Positions 49,589-60,154 of a stretch of 64,000 bases of DNA are shown piece by piece. Source of the DNA: Chloroflexota bacterium (GTDB lineage: Bacteria; Chloroflexota; Dehalococcoidia; Lucifugimonadales; Lucifugimonadaceae); the NCBI GenBank assembly GCA_024275195.1, contig JAJRZP010000137.1:1-64000 (forward strand), written 5' to 3'. Under the pieces are notes generated by a model, which was not told the DNA's origin, searched no databases, and was given only the letters and a program-made list of their open reading frames with translations. The translations under genes were made by a program, and so were the position numbers. Every line of letters begins with the position of its first letter. Positions within the stretch are counted from its first letter, which is position 1.

Positions 49589-52500
49589 GTGTACGGTGGT
49601 CTTAGTCGCACGCGCACGCAATGGCTCATGTCGAGTCATTCACCCAGAGAGATTCTGTTTTTAGTTGTGAGCAGCAGCCAGCAACACAAAACCAATCGCA
49701 CCCCTACTACGGATGGTGAAGCCACCTCTGAAAGTGCGGTTGATGTTAACCCCACTCCTGTCTCTCAAGTGGACGATCTCACATCCTCAGACCCCGGGCG
49801 AACTCCTCGGAACTCGCTAACAGTTGCCGATCTCGCGGCGCTGGGCGCGTCGAACACATCGACGAGTGTGTTTCAGCGGAACGCAGTGCGGACACTCCGT
49901 GCTGAACTCGGCGTAGATAGCGTCCTGATTATCGATTACATCGACGCGTTCGGCGGCAAAATCGTGCGGGCGGTATCAGGCATCGAGTCGGTCGAACCCG
50001 ACTCTGAACTATGGCTTCCCAATTGGTTGTCGCCTGTCGATGTGAACTCACCGATCAAGCTGGTTGATGTCGATCCATCGCAATTCACATCGATCTCGGC
50101 TCTCGGCGTAGGATCGGAATATCGTTCTGCCCTTGCGCTTGCCATACCGGGGATCACCGGCGCCGTAGGAATGATCGTCGCGCTTTCACGGCGGTCGATC
50201 GAATTTGACGCCTCACATATCGACAAGGCGAAAATAATCGTCAGTCTGTTGAGTCTCTCGGCCTCTCGCTCGAACGCGGTCGCCATTGCTGAAAGAGATG
50301 AATCTCAATTGGCGGCATCGAGGCTGATAACTCGCTCAAATGCAATCGTGGCGTCTGAGGAAAATGACACTGGAAACCCTGAGTCACTACTGATCAATAT
50401 CTCAAATTATCTACAGCCATTTTTCGAGTTCGACGTAATAGCTATTCGGGTTCTGGTCGGTGGCGAGTTCACGACCCGCGATGTGTTGAGTCTCGACCCA
50501 CACGCTGACTATTCAATACCCGCTTCGGGCTCCGGCCTTGACGCCGCCACAGGTGCCTACTCGATCGAATCCCGAGCTTCGGATCTCGCGATGGCGATAA
50601 CGAACAGTCCACGGATCCACGAGCCTGCGAACAGAAATACACCTGAACCGGCATGGAAAGCGGCTGGCATCAAGTCGGTTCTGGCGATCCCGGTGATCGG
50701 CACCACGGGAACAGTTGTTGTTCTTGGATCTAAAAGAACTACCACCTACACGCCTGAAGCGGTTACGGCTGCCAACCGGTTTATTCCTGCGATCACGGCC
50801 GCTCTTGGGGGTAGTATTCACGACTCACTCAAAGCCGTTTCGCGGCAGAAGCGGGTGTCGAAAACTCCGGACTACATCGAATCGATTGCGTCAGCAAACG
50901 AACTCGTATCGGCATGTGGCGTGATTGCAACCCAGATTGCGAATCGTACCGGTGCATCACGCGTGCAGATCGGCTTTTTGGATGAAGAGACTGGTCGTTC
51001 CTATCTGGGATTCGATACAGAGCCTGTAGATGGTTACATCGATCACGGATCGATAGCCCCGGATGAGATCGAACATCTGACCGAGGCCGAAACCGATCAA
51101 GCTGACGGTCAGCAATTCTTGAGTATTCGAACTGCACTGATAGTTTCGGAGCGAACTATCGGATTTGTCGAAGCGACCAGCGGCCAGTCGGGGTTTGATG
51201 CCCACGACATCGCTCAGATCAAAGAGATTACGGCCGCCTGTTCACAGGTCGTGGCAACACTGAAGCAACTTGAACAGGCACAGTCGACACTGATCAAGCT
51301 AGATATGCTGCGGCGTGTCACAGAGCAAATTCGCTCTGATAGCGCCGACAATCCCATCAGCAGCCCCCGTATTGCTTCCCTCATCCGTAACCTGTTCGAA
51401 GCCGACTGGATCTACTTCGGCAGCGTCGATCACGAGAACGATCACTCGACGACCGAAATCACCGACGGACTCGATGTTCCAGAACTCGCGCCCGGGGTAC
51501 GCGTCTCACGGCGATCACTCCTGATTCCATCAACCCTTACCGTGTCCAGTCCTGTCATAATCGACCTCGAATCGGCAGCACCGGGACAAAGAGCGGCAGG
51601 AAGATGGATGTACCGGGCTGGATTACGCTCCGCAGTCTGTGCGCCACTCCGTCTCAACGGGGTGGTATCGACTGTCTTCATGTGTGCTTCTCGAAAACCG
51701 ATGGGTTTCGGCAATTTAGAAAAGAAGATGGCGGCGGCGATAACGTCAGAACTCGAAATTGCGATAGAACGAACTCAGAAATCGCCGGTACAGCCTCACG
51801 CCAGTAAAGGCTCGGTTGAGACCGCTCTGAAACAACCCGTATCGAATCTGGAAACAATTCTCAACCGAGCATCTGTTCTGGTCATGACCGTCGATCGGGA
51901 TGGAATAGTAACTGAAGTCGCTGGTCGAGGAATCGAGGGTTTGAAGCTTGTGCCAGAGCGCCTTCTGGGTCGTGATTTCATCGCGTACTCACGAAAAATC
52001 GATGGCCTCGAGGAATCTCTTTCACAGGCATTGAATGGTAGCTCGAGTCGGATCGAGATCGAGATATTTGGGACGATTCTCGATGCACAGATGGAGCCGA
52101 ACCTTGATGAAAGCGGCGAGGCAGTATCCGTCACCATCATCGTTTCTGATGTTACCGACCGCGTCATCGCAGCACGTACCGAGTCTGCTCTTCAAAGAAT
52201 AAAAGAGGAGAAAGACCGCGCCAACAAGTTCATAGTTTCACTCTCTCACGAGATGAAATCACCTCTAACCACAGTGGTGGCCCTCGCTGATCTTCTTGGA
52301 TTGAACGACAGAGGCAATCTCCACCCTGACCAGATCGAACGAATTAACGTCGTTCAGCAGAACGCTGATCGCCTGACGCTGCTCGTGAACGACTTCCTCA
52401 ATATCTCCAAGATGCAAGCAGGTACGTTCGAAAGTAAACCTTCGAAGTTCCAGATCGCCGAACTCGCCCGCGATCTCGAGACTTCTTTCGAACCCATCGC

Positions 52501-52903
52501 CACCGTGCACGATCAACTGATAACGGTGACAGTACCAGACGAACACCAGTTCGCCACAGCTGATCGCGAACTGCTACGTCAGGCGATAATGAACTTACTC
52601 ACAAATGCCAGCAAATACTCGCCGCCAAAAACGAACGTTTCGCTCGACATCTGGGTAGATGAGCGCGATCTGCGCATCACTGTTACGGATGAAGGTTCAG
52701 GAATCCCCCATGGTGAACGTGACAGTGTGTTCGAGCCATACAGTCAACTCAGCAATCACGACATACAGGGGACTGGAATGGGGCTCGCAATCGTTCAGCA
52801 GATCGTCGAACTGCATCACGGAAAAGTATGGGTCGAAGACGGTGTCGGCGGCGGGACATCGTTCGCCATATGGCTACCTGAAGCGGTCTCCGGTGGCACG
52901 TAG
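49589..52903 (+). CDS. Large cytosolic multi-GAF/PAS sensor histidine kinase
   Basis: 1104 aa without obvious TM segments; several GAF-like blocks; 'FIVSLSHEMKSPLTTVVALADLLGLND', 'RQAIMNLLTNASKYSPPKTNVSL', 'DEGSGIPHGERDSVFEPYSQL', 'GTGMGLAIVQQIVELHHGKVW'. Confidence 0.9.
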   Translation: MYGGLSRTRTQWLMSSHSPREILFLVVSSSQQHKTNRTPTTDGEATSESAVDVNPTPVSQVDDLTSSDPGRTPRNSLTVADLAALGASNTSTSVFQRNAVRTLRAELGVDSVLIIDYIDAFGGKIVRAVSGIESVEPDSELWLPNWLSPVDVNSPIKLVDVDPSQFTSISALGVGSEYRSALALAIPGITGAVGMIVALSRRSIEFDASHIDKAKIIVSLLSLSASRSNAVAIAERDESQLAASRLITRSNAIVASEENDTGNPESLLINISNYLQPFFEFDVIAIRVLVGGEFTTRDVLSLDPHADYSIPASGSGLDAATGAYSIESRASDLAMAITNSPRIHEPANRNTPEPAWKAAGIKSVLAIPVIGTTGTVVVLGSKRTTTYTPEAVTAANRFIPAITAALGGSIHDSLKAVSRQKRVSKTPDYIESIASANELVSACGVIATQIANRTGASRVQIGFLDEETGRSYLGFDTEPVDGYIDHGSIAPDEIEHLTEAETDQADGQQFLSIRTALIVSERTIGFVEATSGQSGFDAHDIAQIKEITAACSQVVATLKQLEQAQSTLIKLDMLRRVTEQIRSDSADNPISSPRIASLIRNLFEADWIYFGSVDHENDHSTTEITDGLDVPELAPGVRVSRRSLLIPSTLTVSSPVIIDLESAAPGQRAAGRWMYRAGLRSAVCAPLRLNGVVSTVFMCASRKPMGFGNLEKKMAAAITSELEIAIERTQKSPVQPHASKGSVETALKQPVSNLETILNRASVLVMTVDRDGIVTEVAGRGIEGLKLVPERLLGRDFIAYSRKIDGLEESLSQALNGSSSRIEIEIFGTILDAQMEPNLDESGEAVSVTIIVSDVTDRVIAARTESALQRIKEEKDRANKFIVSLSHEMKSPLTTVVALADLLGLNDRGNLHPDQIERINVVQQNADRLTLLVNDFLNISKMQAGTFESKPSKFQIAELARDLETSFEPIATVHDQLITVTVPDEHQFATADRELLRQAIMNLLTNASKYSPPKTNVSLDIWVDERDLRITVTDEGSGIPHGERDSVFEPYSQLSNHDIQGTGMGLAIVQQIVELHHGKVWVEDGVGGGTSFAIWLPEAVSGGT

Positions 52904-52918
52904 CACAAATGAATCCGT

Positions 52919-54097
52919 CTAGTCGGGGCCACCTGTGGGATCCGATTGAGGCGTGCCAGTCCGAAATTCAAGCAACACTCGAACAATATCCTCGCGAGTG
53001 ACAATTCCGATGACGAAATCGTTGTCCATCACGACCAACTGATTAACCCTGTTTTGATCCATCGATCGAAGTGCTTCTTTGACCGAATCAGACTTCGAAA
53101 TGACTCGCAGACTGTCCGGGTTCATCAACTCGCCAACTGAAACCGAGCCCTTGCGCTCAAGAGGCACTCGATCGAGATCCTGACGAACGACGAAACCGAT
53201 CAACTCACCCTGCCTGGCGACCGGCATCGATGTGAGGGGATTTGCAGGAAGCCCTTGGTGGGTGATCTGCTCTACCGACCAACTGCTTTCTATCATGGGT
53301 GGCATCGGGCGGGTGGCCGTGCCTACTTCAAATCTAAGTGTGTCCATCGACTCGACTGCTCCGATGGGCTGCGTCGGGCGTTGTGCGTTCATTTCGCCAC
53401 GCGCCGACGACATCAGGAACCAACCGATGAGCGCGATCCAGATTCCTCCAACGATATCGCCGTTGATGATCTGGTAAGCCCCCCAACCGATCAGAGCGTA
53501 GAAAACGACTCGGCCAACCAGATAGGCGACTCGCGTTGCTCGCTCGGTATCGCCCGTGAAACTCCACACTGCCGAACGGAGCACTCGCCCACCATCCATT
53601 GGATACCCCGGCAACATGTTGAATCCGGCGACGAGGATGTTCATCCATCCCGTAAAGAAAATAATACCGTGATACAGCTTTACCTGATCTGCATACACCG
53701 GACCAAAGTTGAACCACCACGCGATCAGGACGACACCGATAATCAGCGATACCGCAGGACCGGCAAACGCGATCAAGAACTCGTTACGTGGCCGAGTCGC
53801 ATTGCCCTGAATTTTCGATACACCGCCGAACAGCAGCAACGTGATGCCACGGACTTTCAAACCCTGAGACAGCGCCACAAAAGAGTGCCCAAGCTCGTGA
53901 GCCAGCACTGATGCGAACAGCAGCAAAGTCGTGATTATGCCCGCAAGCCAGTATTGAAAAGTCGACCATGATCCGAAAAACGATGGGTAAGCAGTCGTAG
54001 CCAGTGACCATGTGATGATGGCAACAGCTATCAGCCAGGTCGCATTGATATCGACCGGAATTCCTAAAACCGTAAACAGCTTTATTGAACCACGCAA
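52919..54097 (-). CDS. Site-2 protease-type M50 zinc metalloprotease with C-terminal CBS pair
   Basis: 'LLFASVLAHELGHSFVALSQGLKVRGITLLLFGGVSKI', 'NMLPGYPMDGGRVLRSAVW', CBS-like 'VSVGELMNPDSLRVISKSDSVKEALRSMDQNRVNQLVVMDNDFVIGIVTREDIV'. Confidence 0.92.
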   Translation of the reverse strand: MRGSIKLFTVLGIPVDINATWLIAVAIITWSLATTAYPSFFGSWSTFQYWLAGIITTLLLFASVLAHELGHSFVALSQGLKVRGITLLLFGGVSKIQGNATRPRNEFLIAFAGPAVSLIIGVVLIAWWFNFGPVYADQVKLYHGIIFFTGWMNILVAGFNMLPGYPMDGGRVLRSAVWSFTGDTERATRVAYLVGRVVFYALIGWGAYQIINGDIVGGIWIALIGWFLMSSARGEMNAQRPTQPIGAVESMDTLRFEVGTATRPMPPMIESSWSVEQITHQGLPANPLTSMPVARQGELIGFVVRQDLDRVPLERKGSVSVGELMNPDSLRVISKSDSVKEALRSMDQNRVNQLVVMDNDFVIGIVTREDIVRVLLEFRTGTPQSDPTGGPD

Positions 54098-54336
54098 CAG
54101 TTCAGAGACTTTCTAGCTCGGTCGTACTACGCCAAATACCTGAGTCGTAACCCTATACGTGTGGGTGGGCAGGGAATGCCTCTATTTCAATAGAGTTACG
54201 AGGAATAAGCACAAATTGGCTCCATGTGAACGGCAGTATCCCCGTGTCGGATTATCATGCACTCGCCGTACTCAATGCCACATATGCCCTACATGGTGCA
54301 AATACCCCCAACACAGATCAGCCTTGGACTAACCCC

Positions 54337-55674
54337 ATGAAATCCATCAAACAGCCATTCTATGGATGGTGGATCGTTGGGGCAGGTGGAATTGTCCAAT
54401 GGTACACATCAGCGGTGTTCTGGCGGGGCTTCCAGGCATTCGTCCCACATATTCTGGGCACATTCGGTTGGAGCAGCGCAGCAACCGGTGCCGCAATATC
54501 GCTGCAACGTAGCGAAAGCGGGATGATCTCTCCGTTCGTAGGTGTGCTTCTGGACAGGTACGGACCTCGAAGAGTGATGGCGTTTGGCGTGTTCGTCACC
54601 GGTGCTGGATTCATTTTCATGAGCCAGATGCAAACCCTGTGGCATTTCTATGTCGCCATAGCGCTCCTCACTCTCGGCATGTCGTTCGGCACCTTCATCG
54701 TATTCGTGGTCACCGTTGCCAACTGGTTTGTTCGCAAGCGAGCGAGGGCGCTTGCCACCCTCATGTCGTTTTCTGCTATTGGCGGGTTAACGCTACCGCT
54801 TCTGGTCGCGTCGATCGAAACCTTCGGTTGGCGCGAAATGCTGATGGCGACCGGAATCGGATTCTGGATTATCGGATTCCCGGCAACACTGGTGATGAGA
54901 CGGCGGCCAGAAGATCATGGGATGCTCCCGGACGGAGATGTCGTCGGGGTCGAAAAAACCACGGGCAAACCGGGTCGTATGGCTTTTGTGAAAGAACACG
55001 CCATCACCATGCGTCAGGCAATCAAGCTACGCTTTTTCTGGCAACTGGCAATTGTTACAAGCCTGGGTCAACTGGTCAGTTCCACGAACCTGTTCCATTT
55101 TGCGGCTTTGTTGGAATACGGCATGACAACCGCTCTGGCAGCATCCGCGGCTGGGGCAGTTGCAATCGGTGATCTTGCCGGACGAGCAGGAATTGCCGTT
55201 CTCGGCGACCGGTTCGATAAGCGCAAGATGTTGACTCTTGCCATGCTCATGCAAACGATAGGAGTTGCCGGTCTCGCCGGCATCAACGCGAATGTTCTCG
55301 GCGTCAATCTGGGATTATGGCCACTGCCGTTATTCGTAATTTTCTTTGGGCTCGGGTTTGGATCGTCGATCCCGCTTCGTTTATCGATACTCGGCGACTA
55401 TTTCGGCAGAAAAAGCTACGGATCGATTGTCGGGCTCACAAGTTCAGTCAACGCACTGTTCGGCGCCGCAGGACCGGCGTTGGTAGGGTTGATCCATGAT
55501 ATCGAGGGTAGTTACCGGCTCGGCTTCACCGCGCTCGCCATCATGTTGATCATCTCGATACCACTGGCGATAAGCCTCGAACCCGCAGGGCGTGTGGCTG
55601 CCAAGGCAAGGCAAATCGCACGACGCAGCTATCGTGAAAGAAATCGGTTCGAGTCTCCGGGGCAGACGGACTGA
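54337..55674 (+). CDS. MFS transporter
   Basis: 'YGWWIVGAGGIVQWYTSAVFWRGFQAFVPHILGTFGWSSAATGAAISLQRSESGMISPFVGVLLDRYGPRRVMAFGV', 12-TM-like hydropathy. Confidence 0.9.
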   Translation: MKSIKQPFYGWWIVGAGGIVQWYTSAVFWRGFQAFVPHILGTFGWSSAATGAAISLQRSESGMISPFVGVLLDRYGPRRVMAFGVFVTGAGFIFMSQMQTLWHFYVAIALLTLGMSFGTFIVFVVTVANWFVRKRARALATLMSFSAIGGLTLPLLVASIETFGWREMLMATGIGFWIIGFPATLVMRRRPEDHGMLPDGDVVGVEKTTGKPGRMAFVKEHAITMRQAIKLRFFWQLAIVTSLGQLVSSTNLFHFAALLEYGMTTALAASAAGAVAIGDLAGRAGIAVLGDRFDKRKMLTLAMLMQTIGVAGLAGINANVLGVNLGLWPLPLFVIFFGLGFGSSIPLRLSILGDYFGRKSYGSIVGLTSSVNALFGAAGPALVGLIHDIEGSYRLGFTALAIMLIISIPLAISLEPAGRVAAKARQIARRSYRERNRFESPGQTD

Positions 55675-55706
55675 CTCGAATTATTCCAGCGGTTAATACT
55701 CGTGCT

Positions 55707-58439
55707 CTATCGCCTCGCCCCGCTAACTCTCTTCGCGAAGAAAGTCCCGTCTGGTCTGCTCGTAAGCGCCACCACCGCAACTTCGCCTACGTCAGGCTTG
55801 CGGCCTATGAACCTAGTCTCATCGTTAACTGTGAACACTCGACCGTTGATAACCCATCTGTCGCCGCTTATGGCTTCGATCACACCCGAGACAGTTAGCT
55901 CGACCACGCGGGATTTCAGATCATCTTCAACGTCCCTGGGTTTTTGATCGATTTTTATCTGGAAATTGATCGACATTATTATTCCCTGATCCGAATCCAG
56001 TGAATCTCGGTTAAATAGAACTTCCGGCACAAGAGCCCTGATAGTTTCGTCCTGTTCATTCACCTTGTTGATCAATTCAATGACCGGCTTGAGTGTTTGT
56101 ATACGGCGGCCATTGAGTTGAATAATCGAATTTGGACCAACCCAGAGATCAAAGATTTCACCGCTCGTCAACTCGATCACTACAAACCTGAAGTTATCTG
56201 AAATATCTACGAGCGTTCCGCGTGACTGTATGAAATCGTCGGAAACCACTGATAGCTTTTCGATAATTCCGGTTTTCAACACATAGAAAACGAAGTCGAC
56301 TCGATCTCCACGCTCGACCTTGAGAAGTGAACGAATTGGCAGTCCATCTTTCACAAAGTTGTCACCAAGCGGCATTTTTGGCATTTTCAGCTCGATAATC
56401 TTCGTCTCAGATGACTTGCCCGACAGGATGGTAAGTTCCCCTTCGATGACATTCACACGGGTGATGATCCCGGATGCACGGCCTACTTTGGGTGATTCGA
56501 TCGAAACAATCGTCGCCACGTTGTAAAACGCGCCACCTCGACCAGTGACCGAGTACACACCGTTTACGATATTCATTCCTGCGACCACGGCACTGAACTT
56601 CACCCGCCTACTGTCCAAAATTACCCATGTGTCGTCCGTGATTAGCACATTCAGTGATTGGCCATTATCTCCCGTCACCTGGATTCGGGCGGGCTCACGA
56701 CCAATGCCGGTGACCGTCCCGGAGAATTTCACATTCGAACGCGCAACCACTATCAGTCGCGTTAGCTCGTCTGATTCAGAATTCGGTCGCGTGGCATCTA
56801 CCACCAGATCGCCGACCTTTACATTCTCGAACGTCGATTGGCGACCGTTCCGAACAACAGGGACATCGTCGCCGACGTTCAGGCGAATTAGTGCGCCGTC
56901 AGTTGGTCGAATCGTGATGGTTGAATCGTCCATATCGATCGACTCGACAATTCCAGAAATGTGATCTTCTTCCATGGGAGCCGACATTCGGGCACGAATC
57001 GCTATCGCCCGCAGGGGTACATCCGACCGACTGATATCAGAAATCGATCCAACTGTGGAAGATTCAAACTGAATGTCGACTGCCTGTCCGGCACCTAAAG
57101 CACCGATCCCAGACGAACGACCATCGAGGGTTATCTCAGTTTCACGGGTAACTTTGGCGGCAACTCTGACATCTTGCTTTTCGTTGACAGCGATAACAAT
57201 ACCCAGCGCATCTTTTAGTGATTCATCGACTTCGACCAGCGTAATCACACCGTTGAACGCCCGAATCGACTCTAGCTCCAAAATCGCCTCTAGCTCTTCA
57301 ACAAGCCGTGGCGGTCGAACCTTAATCGATACTGCCGTTCGCACGTCACCGTCAATCGAATACTTCACATCGAGTTCACTGCCCGGATCGATCAACCGAC
57401 GTACGTCACCCAACAGTTGCGGGTTCTCTGCATCATCAGAAATCTTGCTCAGGCGGTCTCGGGGGAGATCAACTGTCGTTTCATCCGGACTGTACACAAA
57501 GTTCACAGAATATGGATCCGCATCCTGTTCACCGTCTGGAACTATGGTGAATCTCACCAATCCGATCTCATCAACGAGCCCACCAGATATCCGCAACAAT
57601 GGTCGAGTCTCACCGCGAGTCTGTGCGGCTGCCTCGTAGATAGTCTGAAGCTCTTTAAAACGGCGTTTTATCTCATCGAACTGTTTGACAGCTCGATCGA
57701 GAATGCTCTGCTCGGCACGGCCTGAGTCGATTACTCTCTTGATTGCACGAGCTGCATCATCAAGCGCAGACAGGTGCTTGTCACGTGCATCGATGGCAAG
57801 TTGCGCCAGTCGCCTTGCCTCTTCCTGATCGGCGGCATTGTCCTGTGCGGCTTGGATTCTCTCAACTGTTTTACGGGTCAACTCAAACCCAACGGCAGTC
57901 AAAACACCACTCGCCCTGTCCAGACGAGCAACCATCGTGATTCCATCACCGATCGCCGGTGCATCGATACCGGCGGGGATCAACACGTCGACGACACCAC
58001 CACTTCGAGTCTGGATCGATAGTTTGTGGTCAGATGCGCTACTTACAACGCCGACTACGTGTTTGGTGATCGGTTGCAAATTGGCGACCCGAACCAGAGT
58101 CTTAATCGCCACAAGTTCATCGTCGGCATTTCGAGTTGCAGTAGAGACAACGCGGTCTCCCTCTGCAACTTCATCGACGTTAGCTTTGTTTGAACCGATC
58201 CTCAATTCGGAATCAGCGTCGAAGACAAGCGTGACAAGACCCGCATTCGAGGCAAGCACGATCACACTTGGTGGCCGTATTTCCACAGCAGTACCAAACA
58301 CTGCCTCAATCTTGGATGGGTTGACCTCTGCGTTGGCCGTGTTGCCACCAATCGCGAATAGCAACGCCACAAGCGCCAATACAAACGCACTCGACGGGCG
58401 CAATGCATGGATAACGGGGATTTCAGGAAGCTTGAACAT
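55707..58439 (-). CDS. Secreted 910-aa protein built of repeated DUF5666-like beta modules
   Basis: Signal 'SSAFVLALVALLFAIGGNTANA'; many units of the form 'GVI..I......I.......I.L.........G......V..GD.V', with a coiled-coil insertion 'AQDNAADQEEARRLAQLAIDARDKHLSALDDAARAIK'. Domain name by pattern only. Confidence 0.65.
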   Translation of the reverse strand: MFKLPEIPVIHALRPSSAFVLALVALLFAIGGNTANAEVNPSKIEAVFGTAVEIRPPSVIVLASNAGLVTLVFDADSELRIGSNKANVDEVAEGDRVVSTATRNADDELVAIKTLVRVANLQPITKHVVGVVSSASDHKLSIQTRSGGVVDVLIPAGIDAPAIGDGITMVARLDRASGVLTAVGFELTRKTVERIQAAQDNAADQEEARRLAQLAIDARDKHLSALDDAARAIKRVIDSGRAEQSILDRAVKQFDEIKRRFKELQTIYEAAAQTRGETRPLLRISGGLVDEIGLVRFTIVPDGEQDADPYSVNFVYSPDETTVDLPRDRLSKISDDAENPQLLGDVRRLIDPGSELDVKYSIDGDVRTAVSIKVRPPRLVEELEAILELESIRAFNGVITLVEVDESLKDALGIVIAVNEKQDVRVAAKVTRETEITLDGRSSGIGALGAGQAVDIQFESSTVGSISDISRSDVPLRAIAIRARMSAPMEEDHISGIVESIDMDDSTITIRPTDGALIRLNVGDDVPVVRNGRQSTFENVKVGDLVVDATRPNSESDELTRLIVVARSNVKFSGTVTGIGREPARIQVTGDNGQSLNVLITDDTWVILDSRRVKFSAVVAGMNIVNGVYSVTGRGGAFYNVATIVSIESPKVGRASGIITRVNVIEGELTILSGKSSETKIIELKMPKMPLGDNFVKDGLPIRSLLKVERGDRVDFVFYVLKTGIIEKLSVVSDDFIQSRGTLVDISDNFRFVVIELTSGEIFDLWVGPNSIIQLNGRRIQTLKPVIELINKVNEQDETIRALVPEVLFNRDSLDSDQGIIMSINFQIKIDQKPRDVEDDLKSRVVELTVSGVIEAISGDRWVINGRVFTVNDETRFIGRKPDVGEVAVVALTSRPDGTFFAKRVSGARR

Positions 58440-58563
58440 TGTATTGCTCGCCGGAGTCAGCTTGACCGCCTCCGACCGTTAAATTTTGCTTTGACCGCAG
58501 TTACGTATGTGTTACTTCTGTCTCCATCGACTCGTTGTCCGATTGCCTGGCGGAATAGCTCGA

Positions 58564-59145
58564 TCATGGCGTCTCCTCCGGCGGGTCTGAGACTATCGCC
58601 AGCGACGAATTGATCGTGCTACCGTCCAGGTTGCTGGCCACAACATCCACAAAATTCGGCCCCGGATCTAACACCAGAGTCAGTTCAAATGAGCCATCAG
58701 CCTGAACTTCAACGATCACATCGTTGACACTGACGATTGCGTCGGTAGAAGTTATCCCGCGCAGCAGGACTGTATCGCTTCGAACGATTCCTTCTTCACC
58801 AACCCCCACGAAGTTAAGCGTCAGATTGAATGTCCCCGATCCAACCGTAGGAACCGGTGCAGGTGTAGGCGTAGGTGAAACGGTTGGAACCGGAGTGGCA
58901 GTCGGTAGGAGCGGTGTCGCAGTTGGAACCGGAGTGGCAGTCGGCGGAATTGGGGTGACCGTGGGAGTCACGGTCGGTGCAGGAGATATCGTCTCGGTCG
59001 GGGCCGGTGTCGGTGGCACAGGCGTGAAACGAGCGCGGCTCTCAACACATCCGGTTGCGGCGATCATTATGAATCCAAGTACGAGAAACAGCGGCTTATT
59101 CGCCAGCAGGCCTCGAACTGTACGTAATCTTGAATAGCCCTGCAT
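58564..59145 (-). CDS. Lipoprotein with PT-rich linker and C-terminal glucodextranase-B-like beta domain
   Basis: Lipobox 'IMIAATGC'; 'PTATPVPTATPLLPTATPVPTVSPTPTP'; 'TVLLRGITSTDAIVSVNDVIVEVQADGSFELTLVLDPGPNFVDVVASNLDGS'. Confidence 0.75.
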   Translation of the reverse strand: MQGYSRLRTVRGLLANKPLFLVLGFIMIAATGCVESRARFTPVPPTPAPTETISPAPTVTPTVTPIPPTATPVPTATPLLPTATPVPTVSPTPTPAPVPTVGSGTFNLTLNFVGVGEEGIVRSDTVLLRGITSTDAIVSVNDVIVEVQADGSFELTLVLDPGPNFVDVVASNLDGSTINSSLAIVSDPPEETP

Positions 59146-60110
59146 CAGTCGGTTGCTACAGGTCGGTTATCAAGCGGTAACGCCAGAGTGAATGTTGTGT
59201 AGTGCTCACCCGGCGAAGCACCATTTGACTGCCGCGACTCGACCAGCAGTTCGCCGCCGCATCGCTCTGAAAGCGAACTGGCGATGAACAGACCTAGACC
59301 GGAACTCTGCTTCTCACTTCTCGCCGAAAGCTCGGGTGTCCATCCCCGATCGAACACGTGTGCCAGATGAGATTCGGCAATCCCAGAACCATCGTCCCAC
59401 ACTCGCACCAAAAACGAAGAGTCCGATCGTGTCAGCCTGATTTCTATATGGCCTTCAGCAAACTTCGTTGCATTGTCCACGAGGTTGGTAATCACATGGT
59501 CGAGAGCCGATCCATCGCCGTAAACAAGACCGAACTCACTCGGCTCGCACCACCACACGAGCTCCAGACCTCGTTCACGCGCAATCGGCGAGTATCGATC
59601 AGAAACATTACGAACAATGGCAGCGGCATCTACCGGCTCGATTATCGGGGCAGCGCTGCGGTCCTCCAGATCGACTAGAACGCGGACGTTCTCAATCATC
59701 AGCCGGAAATTCGGTGCTTGATTCTCAATCTCATCGAGAAGCTCTGCAATCATGTGTTGCGACACTTCGCCGGTCTCGTTCAGCAGCGCTCGCGCCTCAC
59801 GCTGCTTGCCGAGGATCCGCCGTAGAGGACGCCCCATGTCGTGCGCGAAAGTATCGAAGTAGTCTTGCGTAACCTGGCTCCACGAGCGGTCGTCATTTGT
59901 CCCAGAGGTGGTTCTGGAAACGAGTTGCATCACAGTAAACGCAGCCAACGAGCCAACAATGAAAATACCGGCGCCGATATACGCGATCGGATCTATCCAC
60001 CAGAGCGATCCGGGATTGATCAACTCGCCAATAATCGGCGACAGCAAGATAAGCGCCAGCCCCACAGAGGCTACGGTGACACTCACAATTTTTAATGAAC
60101 GCCCGCTCAA
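59145..60110 (-). CDS. Membrane sensor histidine kinase
   Basis: Two N-terminal TM segments; 'FDTFAHDMGRPLRRILGKQREA', 'VITNLVDNATKFAEGHIEIRL', 'DDGSGIAESHLAHVFDRGW', 'SSGLGLFIASSLSERCGG'. Overlaps the next gene by TGATG. Confidence 0.85.
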   Translation of the reverse strand: MSGRSLKIVSVTVASVGLALILLSPIIGELINPGSLWWIDPIAYIGAGIFIVGSLAAFTVMQLVSRTTSGTNDDRSWSQVTQDYFDTFAHDMGRPLRRILGKQREARALLNETGEVSQHMIAELLDEIENQAPNFRLMIENVRVLVDLEDRSAAPIIEPVDAAAIVRNVSDRYSPIARERGLELVWWCEPSEFGLVYGDGSALDHVITNLVDNATKFAEGHIEIRLTRSDSSFLVRVWDDGSGIAESHLAHVFDRGWTPELSARSEKQSSGLGLFIASSLSERCGGELLVESRQSNGASPGEHYTTFTLALPLDNRPVATD

Positions 60111-60154
60111 ACAGCCACGATCCTAGTTACTTAACAAGATTGCGTACTCCCGGC

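Noticed and set aside
53255-53911. 218-aa plus-strand ORF
   Set aside because: Antisense to the M50 protease gene, no recognisable motifs.
57073-57639. 188-aa plus-strand Ser/Thr-rich ORF
   Set aside because: Antisense to the 910-aa repeat protein; shadow ORF.
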